Assembly (NCBI RefSeq): GCF_041027365.1
Contig: NZ_JBFTEH010000001.1
Span: forward strand, 372,001-436,000
DNA from: VKMB-3413 sp041027365
GTDB lineage: Bacteria; Pseudomonadota; Alphaproteobacteria; Rhizobiales; Rhizobiaceae
DNA length: 64,000 nt
Direction: 5' to 3'
In this document: piece by piece, positions 16,935-25,849 of the stretch
How positions within the stretch are numbered: position 1 is the stretch's first letter
Layout: each line of letters begins with the position of its first letter
Made by a program: the position numbers and the translations under genes
The notes under the pieces: model-generated
Databases searched by the model: none
Told to the model about the DNA's origin: nothing
Seen by the model: only the letters and a program-made list of their open reading frames with translations

Positions 16935-18119
16935 ATGAGTTCAGCGGTTCTTGCGCTCAACGCCGGCTCGTCCAGCATCAAGTTCGCGCTGTTCGAACCG
17001 TCTGAAGCGGACGAGTTCAGCGCCATCGTCCGCGGCACGATCGACGACACGGGGCCGAACCCCTCGCTCGCGATCACCGGCGAGGACGAGCCTCGCCGTC
17101 TCGAAGCGGGCACCGGCAGCCGGCGGCTGGAGCAGCTCTTCGGCGCGCTGTTCGAGGCGATCGACGCGCGCCTGGACGGACGAAACCTCGATGCCATCGG
17201 CCACCGGATCGTCCATGGCGGCCCAGACTTCAGCGCGCCCGTCCGCATCGACGACGGCGTGATGGAGGCGCTGGAGAGGCTGACGCCGCTCGCCCCCCTG
17301 CATCAGCCGCGCTGCCTGGAGCCGATCCACGAGATGCGGCGGCTGCGGCCGGAGCTTGCGCAGGTCGCCTGCTTCGACACCGCCTTCCACCACCATCTGG
17401 CACCGCCCGTCAGCCGCTACGCCATCCCCCGGCGCTTCGAGCGCGAAGGGGTGCGCAAATACGGCTTCCACGGCCTGTCCTACGAGTTCGTCGCGGGCCG
17501 CATTTCCAGAATCGATCCGGAGCTTTCGGCGGGCCGGGTCGTCGTCGCCCATCTCGGCAACGGCGCGAGCCTCTGCGCCATGCGGAACGGGCGGAGCGTC
17601 GACACGACCATGGGCTTTTCCGCGCTCGAAGGGCTGGTGATGGGGACGCGTCCCGGCGCGATCGATCCCGGCGTGCTCCTCTATCTCCAGCGCGTGCACG
17701 GCATGGACGCCGCCGCGCTGGAGGACATGCTCTACCACCGCTCGGGGTTGCTCGGCGTCTCCGAAATCTCCGGCGATGTCCGCAGGCTCGCCGAGAGCGA
17801 CGACCCGCGCGCGGCGGAGGCGCTGGAGCTCTTCGCCTTTCGGGCCGCCCGGGAGGTTGCGGCGATGGCGCACAGCCTCGAAGGGCTCGACGGCCTCGTC
17901 TTCACCGGCGGCATCGGCGAGCATTCGCCGCAGATCCGGGCGGCGATCTGCGCTCGCCTCGCCTGGCTCGGCGTCGATCTCGATCCGGATGCCAATGCCG
18001 CGGGCGCCAAACGCATCGGCGCGCCGGGCAGTCAGGCGGCTGTGCTGGTGATCCCGACCGACGAGGAAGCAGTCATCGCGCGCCACACGCTCCGCATCCC
18101 GAAGCCGATGTCGGCATAG
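16935..18119 (+). CDS. ackA: Acetate kinase
   Basis: A 394-residue acetokinase converting acetyl-phosphate and ADP to acetate and ATP. NAGSSSIKFALFE near the start, KYGFHGLSYEFV, the phosphate loop HLGNGASLCAM, MGTRPGAIDPG and FTGGIGEHSP are all intact. It pairs with the phosphoketolase gene just upstream, the common bacterial arrangement. No phosphotransacetylase gene is near, so acetyl-phosphate here probably comes from phosphoketolase. Confidence 0.96.
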   Translation: MSSAVLALNAGSSSIKFALFEPSEADEFSAIVRGTIDDTGPNPSLAITGEDEPRRLEAGTGSRRLEQLFGALFEAIDARLDGRNLDAIGHRIVHGGPDFSAPVRIDDGVMEALERLTPLAPLHQPRCLEPIHEMRRLRPELAQVACFDTAFHHHLAPPVSRYAIPRRFEREGVRKYGFHGLSYEFVAGRISRIDPELSAGRVVVAHLGNGASLCAMRNGRSVDTTMGFSALEGLVMGTRPGAIDPGVLLYLQRVHGMDAAALEDMLYHRSGLLGVSEISGDVRRLAESDDPRAAEALELFAFRAAREVAAMAHSLEGLDGLVFTGGIGEHSPQIRAAICARLAWLGVDLDPDANAAGAKRIGAPGSQAAVLVIPTDEEAVIARHTLRIPKPMSA

Positions 18120-18129
18120 CCGCCCACGC

Positions 18130-18143
18130 TTGACGCGGATCAA
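18130..18143 (+). promoter_or_regulatory. FNR/FixK-type box upstream of the hemerythrin-hemN unit
   Basis: TTGACGCGGATCAA matches TTGAT-N4-ATCAA at nine of ten fixed bases. It begins 10 bases after the ackA stop and ends 62 bases before the hemerythrin-like start, a normal distance for an activator site at about -41 with a short leader. Confidence 0.65.
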
Positions 18144-18205
18144 GGCAGCAAACCGGCTCATGGCGTTGGATATCCTCGACCAGCTGCGATGGGGAGGCTT
18201 CGACG

Positions 18206-18760
18206 ATGACAGACACAGCGTGCGGGCGGGAAGGGCGCGGCTTCTGCCTGAGTCTCAGCATGGCGCCCGACGAGGTCTTCGGGCTGGAACCCGCTTCGCG
18301 CCCGGGCGGGGGGACAGACGCGGTCGCGGCACTCGAGCGACATCTTGCAGCACAGGAGGCGCTGTCGTCCAAACTGGGCCTCTTTGCGGATCGCCTGCCC
18401 GACGCCTTCGACGGGCCGGAGTGCCTGTATCTGGCGCGCAGCATTTATCCCGCGCTGCAAAAGGCACATGCCTTCGAGGAGGCGGAACTCTTCCCGCTCC
18501 TGCGGCGCAACAGCGCCGAGCGCGCCGATCTGTCGCTGACGCTCGACCGGCTGACCTTCGAGCATTTCGAGGACGAGACCTTCGCCGAAGAACTCGTCGA
18601 CACCCTGGTCGACCATGTCTGCGGCCGGATGCCGACACGCTTCGCCATGCTCCGGACGATGCTCCGGAGCTTCTGCGAGGGGATCTCCCGCCATCTCGCC
18701 TTCGAACGCGCCCATCTCGTCCCGATGCTGCGCCAACTGGAGAATGCCGGTCATGCCTGA
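18206..18760 (+). CDS. Hemerythrin-like (HHE) domain protein
   Basis: A 184-residue all-helical protein. Conserved His/Glu in HAFEEAELFPLL, EHFEDETFAEEL and HLAFERAHLVPML fit the di-iron four-helix hemerythrin-like fold, though the ligand pattern is not the textbook one. Such proteins bind O2 or NO, or protect iron enzymes. It overlaps the hemN start by 8 bases, suggesting a shared function; a role in sensing or sparing oxygen or NO for HemN is inference. The ATG at 18206 follows GGGGAGG by about 8 bases. Confidence 0.72.
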   Translation: MTDTACGREGRGFCLSLSMAPDEVFGLEPASRPGGGTDAVAALERHLAAQEALSSKLGLFADRLPDAFDGPECLYLARSIYPALQKAHAFEEAELFPLLRRNSAERADLSLTLDRLTFEHFEDETFAEELVDTLVDHVCGRMPTRFAMLRTMLRSFCEGISRHLAFERAHLVPMLRQLENAGHA

Positions 18761-20111
18761 TGCGAGCGCCGTCCTCGCCCGCTATGGTGCCGAGGTTCCC
18801 CGCTACACCAGCTATCCCACATCGCCGCATTTCTCGGCCGAGGACGGCCGGCAGCTGATGCCGGAACTGATCGCCGGGTTGCAGCCGGGCGAACTCGTCT
18901 CGGTTTACATCCACATTCCGTTCTGCGACCGGCTTTGCTGGTTCTGCGGCTGCCACACCAAACAGACGCAGCGCTACGAGCCGGTGGAGGCCTATGTCGG
19001 TTCGCTGGTCGCGGAGATCGCGGCCTTCCGCGAGCGGGCAGGGTTCTCGCCGACGCTCGCTGCGCTGCATCTCGGCGGCGGGTCCCCCAGCCTGTTGCGG
19101 TCGGCCGAATTCGTGCGGCTGGCGAAGGCGCTGCGCGGCGCCTTCGAGTTTGCCTGGGATGCCGAGGTCAGCGTCGAGATCGATCCCTCGGACGTCACCG
19201 CGGACACTCTGGAGGGTCTGAAGGCGATCGGCCTGACGCGCGCCTCGATCGGCGTCCAGGACTTCGACCCGGCGGTCCAGACCGCGATCAACCGGCCGCA
19301 GAGCTTCGAGCTGACCCGGAGCGTCATCGCCGATCTGCGGGAGAAGACCGGCTGCCGGATCAACATCGATGCGCTCTACGGCCTGCCGCTGCAGACGAGC
19401 GAGCGGCTGGAGGCGACGATCGCCAAGGTCATCTCGCTTCGCCCCGATCGTGTCGCCTTGTTCGGCTACGCGCACGTGCCCTGGATGAAGAAGCACCAGA
19501 GGCTGATCTGCGAGGCGGATCTGCCGGGGCGGAGCGCGCGGCTCGTCGACGCCGCCTATGCCGCCGAGATGCTGGTCGAGCACGGCTACGAGCGGATCGG
19601 CATCGATCATTTCGCCCGTCCCGGCGATGCGCTGGCGCAGGCCGCCCGTTCGGGCCGGCTGCACAGGAACTTCCAGGGCTATACGACCGACACCTGCGAG
19701 ACGCTGATCGGCTTCGGCGCCTCGGCGATCAGCCGCTTCCACGGCGGCTATATCCAGAACGTCGTCGCGACCCAGAGCTATCAGGACATGGTGGGACGGG
19801 GCGAACTGCCGGCGATGCGCGGCTACCGCCTCAGCCGCGACGACGTGATCCGCGGCTGGATCATCGAGCGGCTGATGTGCGACTTCCGGATCGGCTTCGA
19901 CGAGCTGACGCAGCGCTTCGGGGCCGCCGCCGCCGCACCCTACGTGCGAGAGGCGCTGCGGATCGTCTCGGACGACCGCGACCGCCTCGTGCGCGCCGAG
20001 GAGCACGCCTTCGTCATCCGGCCGCAGGCGCGGGCCTTCGCCCGGATCGTCGCCTCCTGGTTCGACGCCTACCGCGACAGCGGCGCAGCCCGCTACTCGA
20101 ACGCCGTCTGA
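18753..20111 (+). CDS. hemN: Oxygen-independent coproporphyrinogen III dehydrogenase (HemN)
   Basis: A 452-residue radical-SAM enzyme for haem synthesis when oxygen is scarce. The [4Fe-4S] cluster motif is C58-x3-C62-x2-C65-x-C67 in CDRLCWFCGC, preceded by VYIHIPF. GGGSPS, SVEIDPSD and NIDALYGLP follow as in HemN. The ATG at 18753 lies inside the end of the hemerythrin-like gene and gives the classic N-terminus ending in VPRYTSYPTSPHF. In alphaproteobacteria hemN is commonly under FNR/FixK control, which agrees with the box at 18130. Confidence 0.94.
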   Translation: MPDASAVLARYGAEVPRYTSYPTSPHFSAEDGRQLMPELIAGLQPGELVSVYIHIPFCDRLCWFCGCHTKQTQRYEPVEAYVGSLVAEIAAFRERAGFSPTLAALHLGGGSPSLLRSAEFVRLAKALRGAFEFAWDAEVSVEIDPSDVTADTLEGLKAIGLTRASIGVQDFDPAVQTAINRPQSFELTRSVIADLREKTGCRINIDALYGLPLQTSERLEATIAKVISLRPDRVALFGYAHVPWMKKHQRLICEADLPGRSARLVDAAYAAEMLVEHGYERIGIDHFARPGDALAQAARSGRLHRNFQGYTTDTCETLIGFGASAISRFHGGYIQNVVATQSYQDMVGRGELPAMRGYRLSRDDVIRGWIIERLMCDFRIGFDELTQRFGAAAAAPYVREALRIVSDDRDRLVRAEEHAFVIRPQARAFARIVASWFDAYRDSGAARYSNAV

Positions 20112-20151
20112 CGGCGGATTGGCTCGCCGCCGCAGGCTTTTCCCGCAGCTT

Positions 20152-20165
20152 TGATCCCGGTCAAG
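20152..20165 (+). promoter_or_regulatory. FNR/FixK-type box upstream of adhP
   Basis: TTGATCCCGGTCAA is a near-perfect FNR/FixK site (TTGAT-CCCG-GTCAA). It ends 56 bases before the adhP ATG, with a good AAGGAG ribosome site between. Confidence 0.75.
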
Positions 20166-20221
20166 GCAGGTGGCTTCGGCTTGCTTAGCATCGGGATATC
20201 CCAAGAAGGAGATTCCCACCC

Positions 20222-21295
20222 ATGACCCAGATGATGAAAGCCGCCGTCGTCCACGCCTTCGGCGAGCCGCTGGTGATCGAGGACGTGCCGGTGCCGGTGC
20301 CGGGTCCCGGCGAGGTGCTGGTCAAGGTTGCCGCCTGCGGCGTCTGCCACACCGATCTGCACGCCGCCGAGGGCGACTGGCCGGTGAAGCCGACGCCGCC
20401 TTTCATCCCCGGCCACGAGGTGGTGGGCACGGTCGCGGCGCTCGGTCCGGGCGTGACGGAGTTCGCGGTCGGCGATCCGGTCGGCGTGCCCTGGCTGCAC
20501 GATGCCTGCCGGGACTGCGAATATTGCGACACCGGCTGGGAGACGCTCTGCGAGCACCAGCACAACACCGGCTACAGCGTGAACGGCGGCTTCGCCGAAT
20601 ATGTGATCGCGTCCGCACCCTTCGCGGCGCGCCTGCCGGAAGGCGTCGACTATGCGGCGATCGCGCCGATCCTGTGCGCCGGTGTCACTACCTACAAGGG
20701 GCTGAAGGAGACCGAGGCGAAGCCCGGCCAGTGGGTGGCGATCTCCGGCATCGGCGGCCTCGGCCATGTCGCGGTCCAGTACGCCAAGGCGATGGGGCTG
20801 AACGTCGTCGCCCTCGACGTCTCGCCGGACAAGCTGGACCTCGCAAGGGAGGCGGGCGCGGACGTCGCGATCGACGCGCACGCGCCGGACGCGGTCGAGA
20901 CGGTGCTGAAGGCGACCGGCGGCGGTGCGCATGGCTGCCTGGTGACGGCCGTGTCGGTTCCCGCCTTCGCGCAGGTCCTCAAGATGGTCCGCCGCCGCGG
21001 CACGGTCAGCCTCGTCGGCCTGCCGCCGGGCGAGTTCCCGACGCCGATCTTCGATGTCGTCCTGAAGCGCATCACGGTGCGCGGCTCGATCGTCGGCACC
21101 CGCCACGACCTCGACGAGGCCATCGCCTTCGCCGCCGAGGGCAAGGTGAAAAGCCAGGTCAAGACGGCGCCGCTCGCCGACATCAACAAGATCTTCGCCG
21201 ATCTGAAGGCGGGCCATATCGACGGCCGCATGGTCCTCGACATCGATCTCGCCGGCATCGGCCGGGTCGCCAAGGCGACGGCCAAGGCGGCCTGA
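20222..21295 (+). CDS. adhP: Zinc-dependent alcohol dehydrogenase (AdhP type)
   Basis: A 357-residue medium-chain dehydrogenase. Catalytic zinc ligands are C42 in GVCHTDLH and H65-E66 in PGHEVVG; the structural zinc is held by C96, C99, C102 and C110 in DACRDCEYCDTGWETLC. The Rossmann loop is GIGGLGHVAVQYAKA. It closely resembles AdhP/ethanol-active enzymes that interconvert ethanol and acetaldehyde with NAD(H). AAGGAG lies about 10 bases upstream. With an FNR-type box in front, reoxidation of NADH under low oxygen is the likely role. Confidence 0.93.
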   Translation: MTQMMKAAVVHAFGEPLVIEDVPVPVPGPGEVLVKVAACGVCHTDLHAAEGDWPVKPTPPFIPGHEVVGTVAALGPGVTEFAVGDPVGVPWLHDACRDCEYCDTGWETLCEHQHNTGYSVNGGFAEYVIASAPFAARLPEGVDYAAIAPILCAGVTTYKGLKETEAKPGQWVAISGIGGLGHVAVQYAKAMGLNVVALDVSPDKLDLAREAGADVAIDAHAPDAVETVLKATGGGAHGCLVTAVSVPAFAQVLKMVRRRGTVSLVGLPPGEFPTPIFDVVLKRITVRGSIVGTRHDLDEAIAFAAEGKVKSQVKTAPLADINKIFADLKAGHIDGRMVLDIDLAGIGRVAKATAKAA

Positions 21296-21476
21296 CGGGC
21301 CGCTGAGGCAGAGACCGGGGGCGGTGCTGCGGGCGCCGCCTCCGGAGCGGATCAGACCTCGCTCGATAGACGTCCGCTTCCGAGACCCGACCGGATACGG
21401 GCAGACGCGGACGGCATGGCCGTCCGCCGCCATCATGTCTCGCCGCAGGACCGCGAGGTCCGATCCGCGCGTGCCG

Positions 21477-21992
21477 TCAGGCCGCCGTCTGGCGGCGCGG
21501 CAGCTTCCAGTTCGGCCGCACGAAATGGCAGGTGTAGCCGTGCGGGATCCGTTCCAGATAGTCCTGATGCTCGGGCTCGGCCTCCCAGAAGGCGCCGGCT
21601 TCGGCGACCTCGGTGACGACCTTGCCCGGCCAGAGCCCGGAGGCATCGACGTCCGCGATCGTCTCCTCGGCGACGCGCTTCTGCTCCTCGCTCGTATAGA
21701 AGATCGCCGAGCGATAGCTCATGCCGCGGTCGTTGCCCTGGCGGTTCGGCGTCGTGGGGTCGTGGATCTGGAAGAAGAATTCCAGGAGATCGCGGAAGCT
21801 CGTGGCTTCGGGATCGAAGATGATCTCGATCGCCTCGGCATGGGTGCCGTGGTTGCGGTAGGTCGCGTTCTCGACGTCGCCGCCGGAATAGCCGACGCGG
21901 GTCGAGACGACGCCCGGCATGCGCCGGATCAGCTGCTGCATGCCCCAGAAGCAGCCGCCGGCAAGGATGGCGCGTTCGGTCTTTGTGGTCAT
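21477..21992 (-). CDS. msrA: Peptide methionine sulfoxide reductase MsrA
   Basis: A 171-residue cytoplasmic enzyme that reduces methionine-S-sulfoxide. The catalytic motif GCFWG has C14. YSGGDVENATYRNHGTHAEAIEI and DPTTPNRQGNDRGMSYRSAIFY are typical. Resolving cysteine C156 is seen in YTCHFVRPNWK. It stands alone, convergent with adhP. Confidence 0.96.
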   Translation of the reverse strand: MTTKTERAILAGGCFWGMQQLIRRMPGVVSTRVGYSGGDVENATYRNHGTHAEAIEIIFDPEATSFRDLLEFFFQIHDPTTPNRQGNDRGMSYRSAIFYTSEEQKRVAEETIADVDASGLWPGKVVTEVAEAGAFWEAEPEHQDYLERIPHGYTCHFVRPNWKLPRRQTAA

Positions 21993-22064
21993 GTCGGGCC
22001 TCCTATCTCGAAGAAGCCCTTATGTGTCGTTCCCGGCCGCCAGATTCAACGTGCCGAGGCGGCC

Positions 22065-23477
22065 TCACTTGGCCGGCTTGGCGACGCCCTGCTGCGCCTG
22101 TGCGTTTTCCTTCGACCAGTCCGCCACGATCGCGTCGACGAGGGACGGCATCTCCGGCGGCGGCTTGATGCCCTCATGGGCGCGCACCTTGTCGAGATCG
22201 ATCGTGCCGCGATAGGCGACGGCATTGCCGGGCGCGACGGCCGCGCTCTTCTCGTTCCAGCCGAAGTCGTCGGCGCGGCCTTCGATATGGCCCGTCCCGG
22301 CGCCGTTCAGGACGAGCTTGTCGCGTGGCGAGGGCTCCAGCGCGAAGCTGCGGACATGGCCGCCACCGAGCAGCGTATCGCCGCCGTCGAGCTTCGGGTC
22401 GTCGAGCGAGACGGGCGGCGTCGAGACCGCGTTGGCCGCATTGGTGATCGGCGGAAGCTGCATGTTCGGCAGTTCGTTGGAGGAGAGCCGGATTCCCGCG
22501 GCGCCGCTGGTATCGCCGAGCACGCGGTCGATCGCCTTCTGCGCGAAGAAGGCGAGCTTCTCGCTGCCGGCGTCGGTCATGGTGATGCCGTCGGAATTGC
22601 GAAGCTGCACCGTCTGACCGTTGACGCCGGGGCCGCTGTAGACGAACTGCCCGTCCGCATCGACGAAGCCGTCCCAGACGTCGACGAACTCGCCGGACAC
22701 GCGCGTCGCCGCCTTGCGGTAGAGATCGTTGAAGAAGATCATGTCTTCGCTCATCCGATCGTATTTGAACGACGGCATGCCGACCCAGACGAGCGGCACC
22801 TTCTTCTTTTCGGCGATGTCGGCGATGGCGTTCACCCGCCGCTCGTACTCGGCGTTCCAGGCATCGGAGCGCAGCGTCAGGCTCTGCGACCCGACATTCA
22901 TGATCTGCCGATCGTTCGAGCCGAGCATCACGACGAGAACGTCGGGCTTTTCCCTGTCGATGATCGGGCCGAGCTTCTTCGGCCAGTCGAAATGGTCGTC
23001 CCGGACGAGGCCCGAAGAGCCGTCGATGTCCGAGGTCACGTCGACCATCTTGTTGTCCGAATAGACGTCGTCGAGCCCTTTGGCGAGCGAGCCGGCCATG
23101 AAGTCGCCGACGACCAAGACGGTCTTGGCGGCGATATCCTTGGCGGCGGGGGAGGCATCGCCCGAGCCATCGGACGCCGAGGCGGTGGGAGCCTTCGCGC
23201 TGTCGCGCGAGCTGGAAGACCGGGTGGAACGCGTGGACCGCCGGGGCGGGCGCGGCGGGGCGGTGCGAATGACCCGCCGCTGCACCCGAGGCGGCTGCAC
23301 CGGCTGCGTGCCGCCACCGAAGAGCATTTCGAGGATGGACCGCGGCCGCTGCTGCGCGGCCGCGGGATCGGGGGCGGAAAGAGCGACCACGAGGATCGCC
23401 GCCAACGCGACCGCGAGGACCTGCAGCCCGGATCGCAGCGGCTCAATCCATCCGCGTCTGGTTCTGCTTCCCGTCAT
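22065..23477 (-). CDS. DUF459 / SGNH-hydrolase-fold envelope protein
   Basis: A 470-residue exported protein. A hydrophobic segment (18-36) ending near APDPAAAQQ looks like a signal peptide or anchor, followed by a Pro/Arg/Ser-rich linker (about 55-115). The SGNH-like domain begins at 118. Block III GSND is at 186-189, but block I reads GDF (124-126) instead of GDS, and block V reads DGIT (296-299) where DxxH is expected. Both catalytic Ser and His thus appear to be missing. It lies just downstream of a lytic transglycosylase gene on the same strand, so a cell-wall or polysaccharide role is plausible. Confidence 0.75.
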   Translation of the reverse strand: MTGSRTRRGWIEPLRSGLQVLAVALAAILVVALSAPDPAAAQQRPRSILEMLFGGGTQPVQPPRVQRRVIRTAPPRPPRRSTRSTRSSSSRDSAKAPTASASDGSGDASPAAKDIAAKTVLVVGDFMAGSLAKGLDDVYSDNKMVDVTSDIDGSSGLVRDDHFDWPKKLGPIIDREKPDVLVVMLGSNDRQIMNVGSQSLTLRSDAWNAEYERRVNAIADIAEKKKVPLVWVGMPSFKYDRMSEDMIFFNDLYRKAATRVSGEFVDVWDGFVDADGQFVYSGPGVNGQTVQLRNSDGITMTDAGSEKLAFFAQKAIDRVLGDTSGAAGIRLSSNELPNMQLPPITNAANAVSTPPVSLDDPKLDGGDTLLGGGHVRSFALEPSPRDKLVLNGAGTGHIEGRADDFGWNEKSAAVAPGNAVAYRGTIDLDKVRAHEGIKPPPEMPSLVDAIVADWSKENAQAQQGVAKPAK

Positions 23478-23501
23478 CCGCCACGTCGTTCCCGGATCTC
23501 G

Positions 23502-24734
23502 TCACTTCTTGCGCAGGAAGTTCAGGAGCGCCTTCGACGCGTTGCCGTCCTGCGCCAGACCTGCCTGTCCCTGCAACGCCATGATCGCCGCCTTCGATCC
23601 CGAGCCGATCTTACCATCGATCTTGCCGTCATAAAGGCCCTGGCTGGCGAGGTGCTGCTGCAGTTCGTAGCGCTCCGCCATGGTCAGCGGCGTGTAGCCG
23701 CGCGGCCAGTCGACATAGAGCCCGCCATAGCCGCCGATGCGGTCGCCGAGAAGCCCGACGGCCAGGGCGTATTTGTCGGCGTTGTTGTAGTTTTTGATGA
23801 CGAAGAAGTTCTTGGTCATCAGGAAGGCGGGGCCCTTGTCCCCGGCCGGCCGGATCAGGTTCGCCCGGTCGGACGGGCAGGGGAAGGGCTTGCCGTTCGG
23901 GCGGCGGAAGCCGAGGGCGGCCCACTGGGCGATGGTGCGGTTGTCGCGCTCGAGCTTGCCCTTGTAGCGATCCGGCACGAGGACCTCGTAGCCCCAGGTC
24001 TTGCCGGTCTCCCAACCGTTCCGATGCAGGAGGTTCGCGGCCGTCGCCAGCGCGTCGGGCACGGACTCCCAGATGTTGGCGTGGCCATCGCCGTCCATGT
24101 CGACCTTGTAGGTGAGGTAGCTCGTCGGGATGAACTGGGTGTGGCCCATGGCGCCGGCCCAGGAGCTGATCAGCTCGTTCGTCTTGATGTCGCCCTCCTG
24201 GGCGATCTTCAGGGCCGCGATCAGCTGCTGGCGCGCGAAGCCGGCGCGCGACTTGTCGAGATAGGCGAGCGTCGCCAGCGAGCGCGGCAGGCTCTTCATC
24301 ACGTCGCTGCGCTGCAGCGTCTGTCCGTAATTGGTCTCCATCGACCAGATGGCGAGAAGGATGTCGCGGTCGACCCCGAAGCGCTTCTCGATCCGGTCGA
24401 GCCAGGCGCCGTAGCGCTGACGCATCGCCTGACCCTTGGCGACCTGCTCCTCGTTGACGCGGTTGTCGAGATAGTCCCAGATCGTGTCGCGGAATTCCGG
24501 CTGGTACTGCGCCTTCTGGATCACGTCCGGATCCGGCTCGGTGATGCCGGAGAAGGCGGCGCGATAGACGCTACGGCTGATGCCGGCCTTGGCCGCCACG
24601 TCCTCGAAGCTCTGGATCCACCGGACGAAGCCGGCGTCTGCCCTTGCCGGTGCGGCGCCTGCGACCGCAAGCCAGATTGCGAGACAGGCCAGGCCGAACC
24701 AGTTCGGCCGCTTTCCGCGCATTCGTTGCATCAT
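23502..24734 (-). CDS. Lytic murein transglycosylase (MltB type) with peptidoglycan-binding domain
   Basis: A 410-residue periplasmic enzyme that cuts glycan strands to 1,6-anhydromuramyl ends. A signal sequence (about 11-32, cleavage near ARA-DAG) is followed by the SLT_2 domain with catalytic E133 in WSMETNYGQTL and GAMGHTQFIPTSY. A C-terminal PG_binding_1 domain (about 345-405) contains LYDGKIDGKIGSGSKAA. The ATG at 24734 is chosen because GAGGG lies about 6 bases upstream; an ATG four codons earlier lacks a ribosome site. Confidence 0.92.
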   Translation of the reverse strand: MMQRMRGKRPNWFGLACLAIWLAVAGAAPARADAGFVRWIQSFEDVAAKAGISRSVYRAAFSGITEPDPDVIQKAQYQPEFRDTIWDYLDNRVNEEQVAKGQAMRQRYGAWLDRIEKRFGVDRDILLAIWSMETNYGQTLQRSDVMKSLPRSLATLAYLDKSRAGFARQQLIAALKIAQEGDIKTNELISSWAGAMGHTQFIPTSYLTYKVDMDGDGHANIWESVPDALATAANLLHRNGWETGKTWGYEVLVPDRYKGKLERDNRTIAQWAALGFRRPNGKPFPCPSDRANLIRPAGDKGPAFLMTKNFFVIKNYNNADKYALAVGLLGDRIGGYGGLYVDWPRGYTPLTMAERYELQQHLASQGLYDGKIDGKIGSGSKAAIMALQGQAGLAQDGNASKALLNFLRKK

Positions 24735-24955
24735 ATCATCCCTCATGGGCTTCGTGTTGCAATGCCAAGTGCGGAAGATTACCCCCGGGTCGTTAAGACT
24801 TCCTTCAGCATGTGCCTCCCATGGCCATCAGGTGCCTCTCTGGCCATGACCCGTCTTCTCGCTATTTCGCGGCGAAAACGCGGCATCGACCCCGCTTCCG
24901 ACGAGGCGGAGCTTCTCCATCCGGCTTCTGCTGGCCCAGCAAGGAAAAATGAACG

Positions 24956-25849
24956 ATGAAAAAAGTCAGAAAAGCCGTCTTCCCCGTCGCCGGCCTCGGG
25001 ACCCGCTTCCTGCCGGCCACCAAGGCGATCCCGAAGGAGATGCTGACGGTCGTCGACCGGCCGGTGATCCAGTACGTGGTCGACGAGGCACGCGAGGCCG
25101 GGATCGAGCACCTGATCTTCGTGACCGGCCGCAACAAGGGCGTCATCGAGGACTATTTCGACATCCAGGTCGAATTGTCGGACACGCTTGCCGAGCGCGG
25201 CAAGACGGCCGAGCTGGCGCTGCTGGAAGAGCTGCAGCCGACCCCCGGCACGGCGAGCTTCACCCGTCAGCAGGCGCCGCTCGGGCTCGGCCACGCGGTC
25301 TGGTGCGCCAGAGACCTCGTCGGCAACGAGCCCTTCGCGCTGCTCCTGCCGGACATGATCATGCAGGCCGAGCGCGGCTGCCTCGCCGAGATGGTCAAGC
25401 TCTACGAGAGCGCCGGCGGCAACGTCATCTCGGTCGAGACCTGCGATCCGAACGAGACCCACAAATACGGCATCGTCGGCAAGGGCGAGGACATCGCCAA
25501 CGGCTTCAAGGTCACCGGCATGGTGGAGAAGCCGCAGCCGAAGGACGCGCCGTCGAACTTCTACATCTCGGGCCGCTACATCCTGCAGCCGGAGATCTTC
25601 GACATCCTGTCGACGCAGGAGAAGGGCGCCGGCAACGAGATCCAGCTGACCGACGGCATGTTCAAGCTCATGCAGAACCAGGACTTCGCCGCCTATCCCT
25701 TCCATGGCCGCACCTTCGACTGCGGTTCCAAGGAAGGCTTCATCGAGGCCAACGTCGCCTTCGCCCTCTGGCGGCCGGACATCCGCGAGAAGGTCATCGG
25801 CAACATGGAGCGGCTGATGAAGACGGTCGAGCCGGCCGGCCAGGACTGA
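24956..25849 (+). CDS. galU: UTP-glucose-1-phosphate uridylyltransferase
   Basis: A 297-residue nucleotidyltransferase making UDP-glucose for exopolysaccharide, glucans and lipid sugars. The nucleotide-binding signature GLGTRFLPATKAIPKEML begins at residue 13; ALLLPDMIM, VSVETCDPNETHKYGIV and CGSKEGFIEANV follow as in GalU. Length is standard. It faces a convergent outer-membrane barrel gene, and kdsD lies 2 kb downstream. Confidence 0.96.
   Translation: MKKVRKAVFPVAGLGTRFLPATKAIPKEMLTVVDRPVIQYVVDEAREAGIEHLIFVTGRNKGVIEDYFDIQVELSDTLAERGKTAELALLEELQPTPGTASFTRQQAPLGLGHAVWCARDLVGNEPFALLLPDMIMQAERGCLAEMVKLYESAGGNVISVETCDPNETHKYGIVGKGEDIANGFKVTGMVEKPQPKDAPSNFYISGRYILQPEIFDILSTQEKGAGNEIQLTDGMFKLMQNQDFAAYPFHGRTFDCGSKEGFIEANVAFALWRPDIREKVIGNMERLMKTVEPAGQD

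Noticed and set aside
21324..24959. A 1211-codon open frame on the plus strand
   Set aside because: It lies opposite msrA, the DUF459 gene and the lytic transglycosylase gene, all with clear motifs. The translation is Arg/Gly/Asp-rich with no family features; it is an artefact of GC-rich codon bias.
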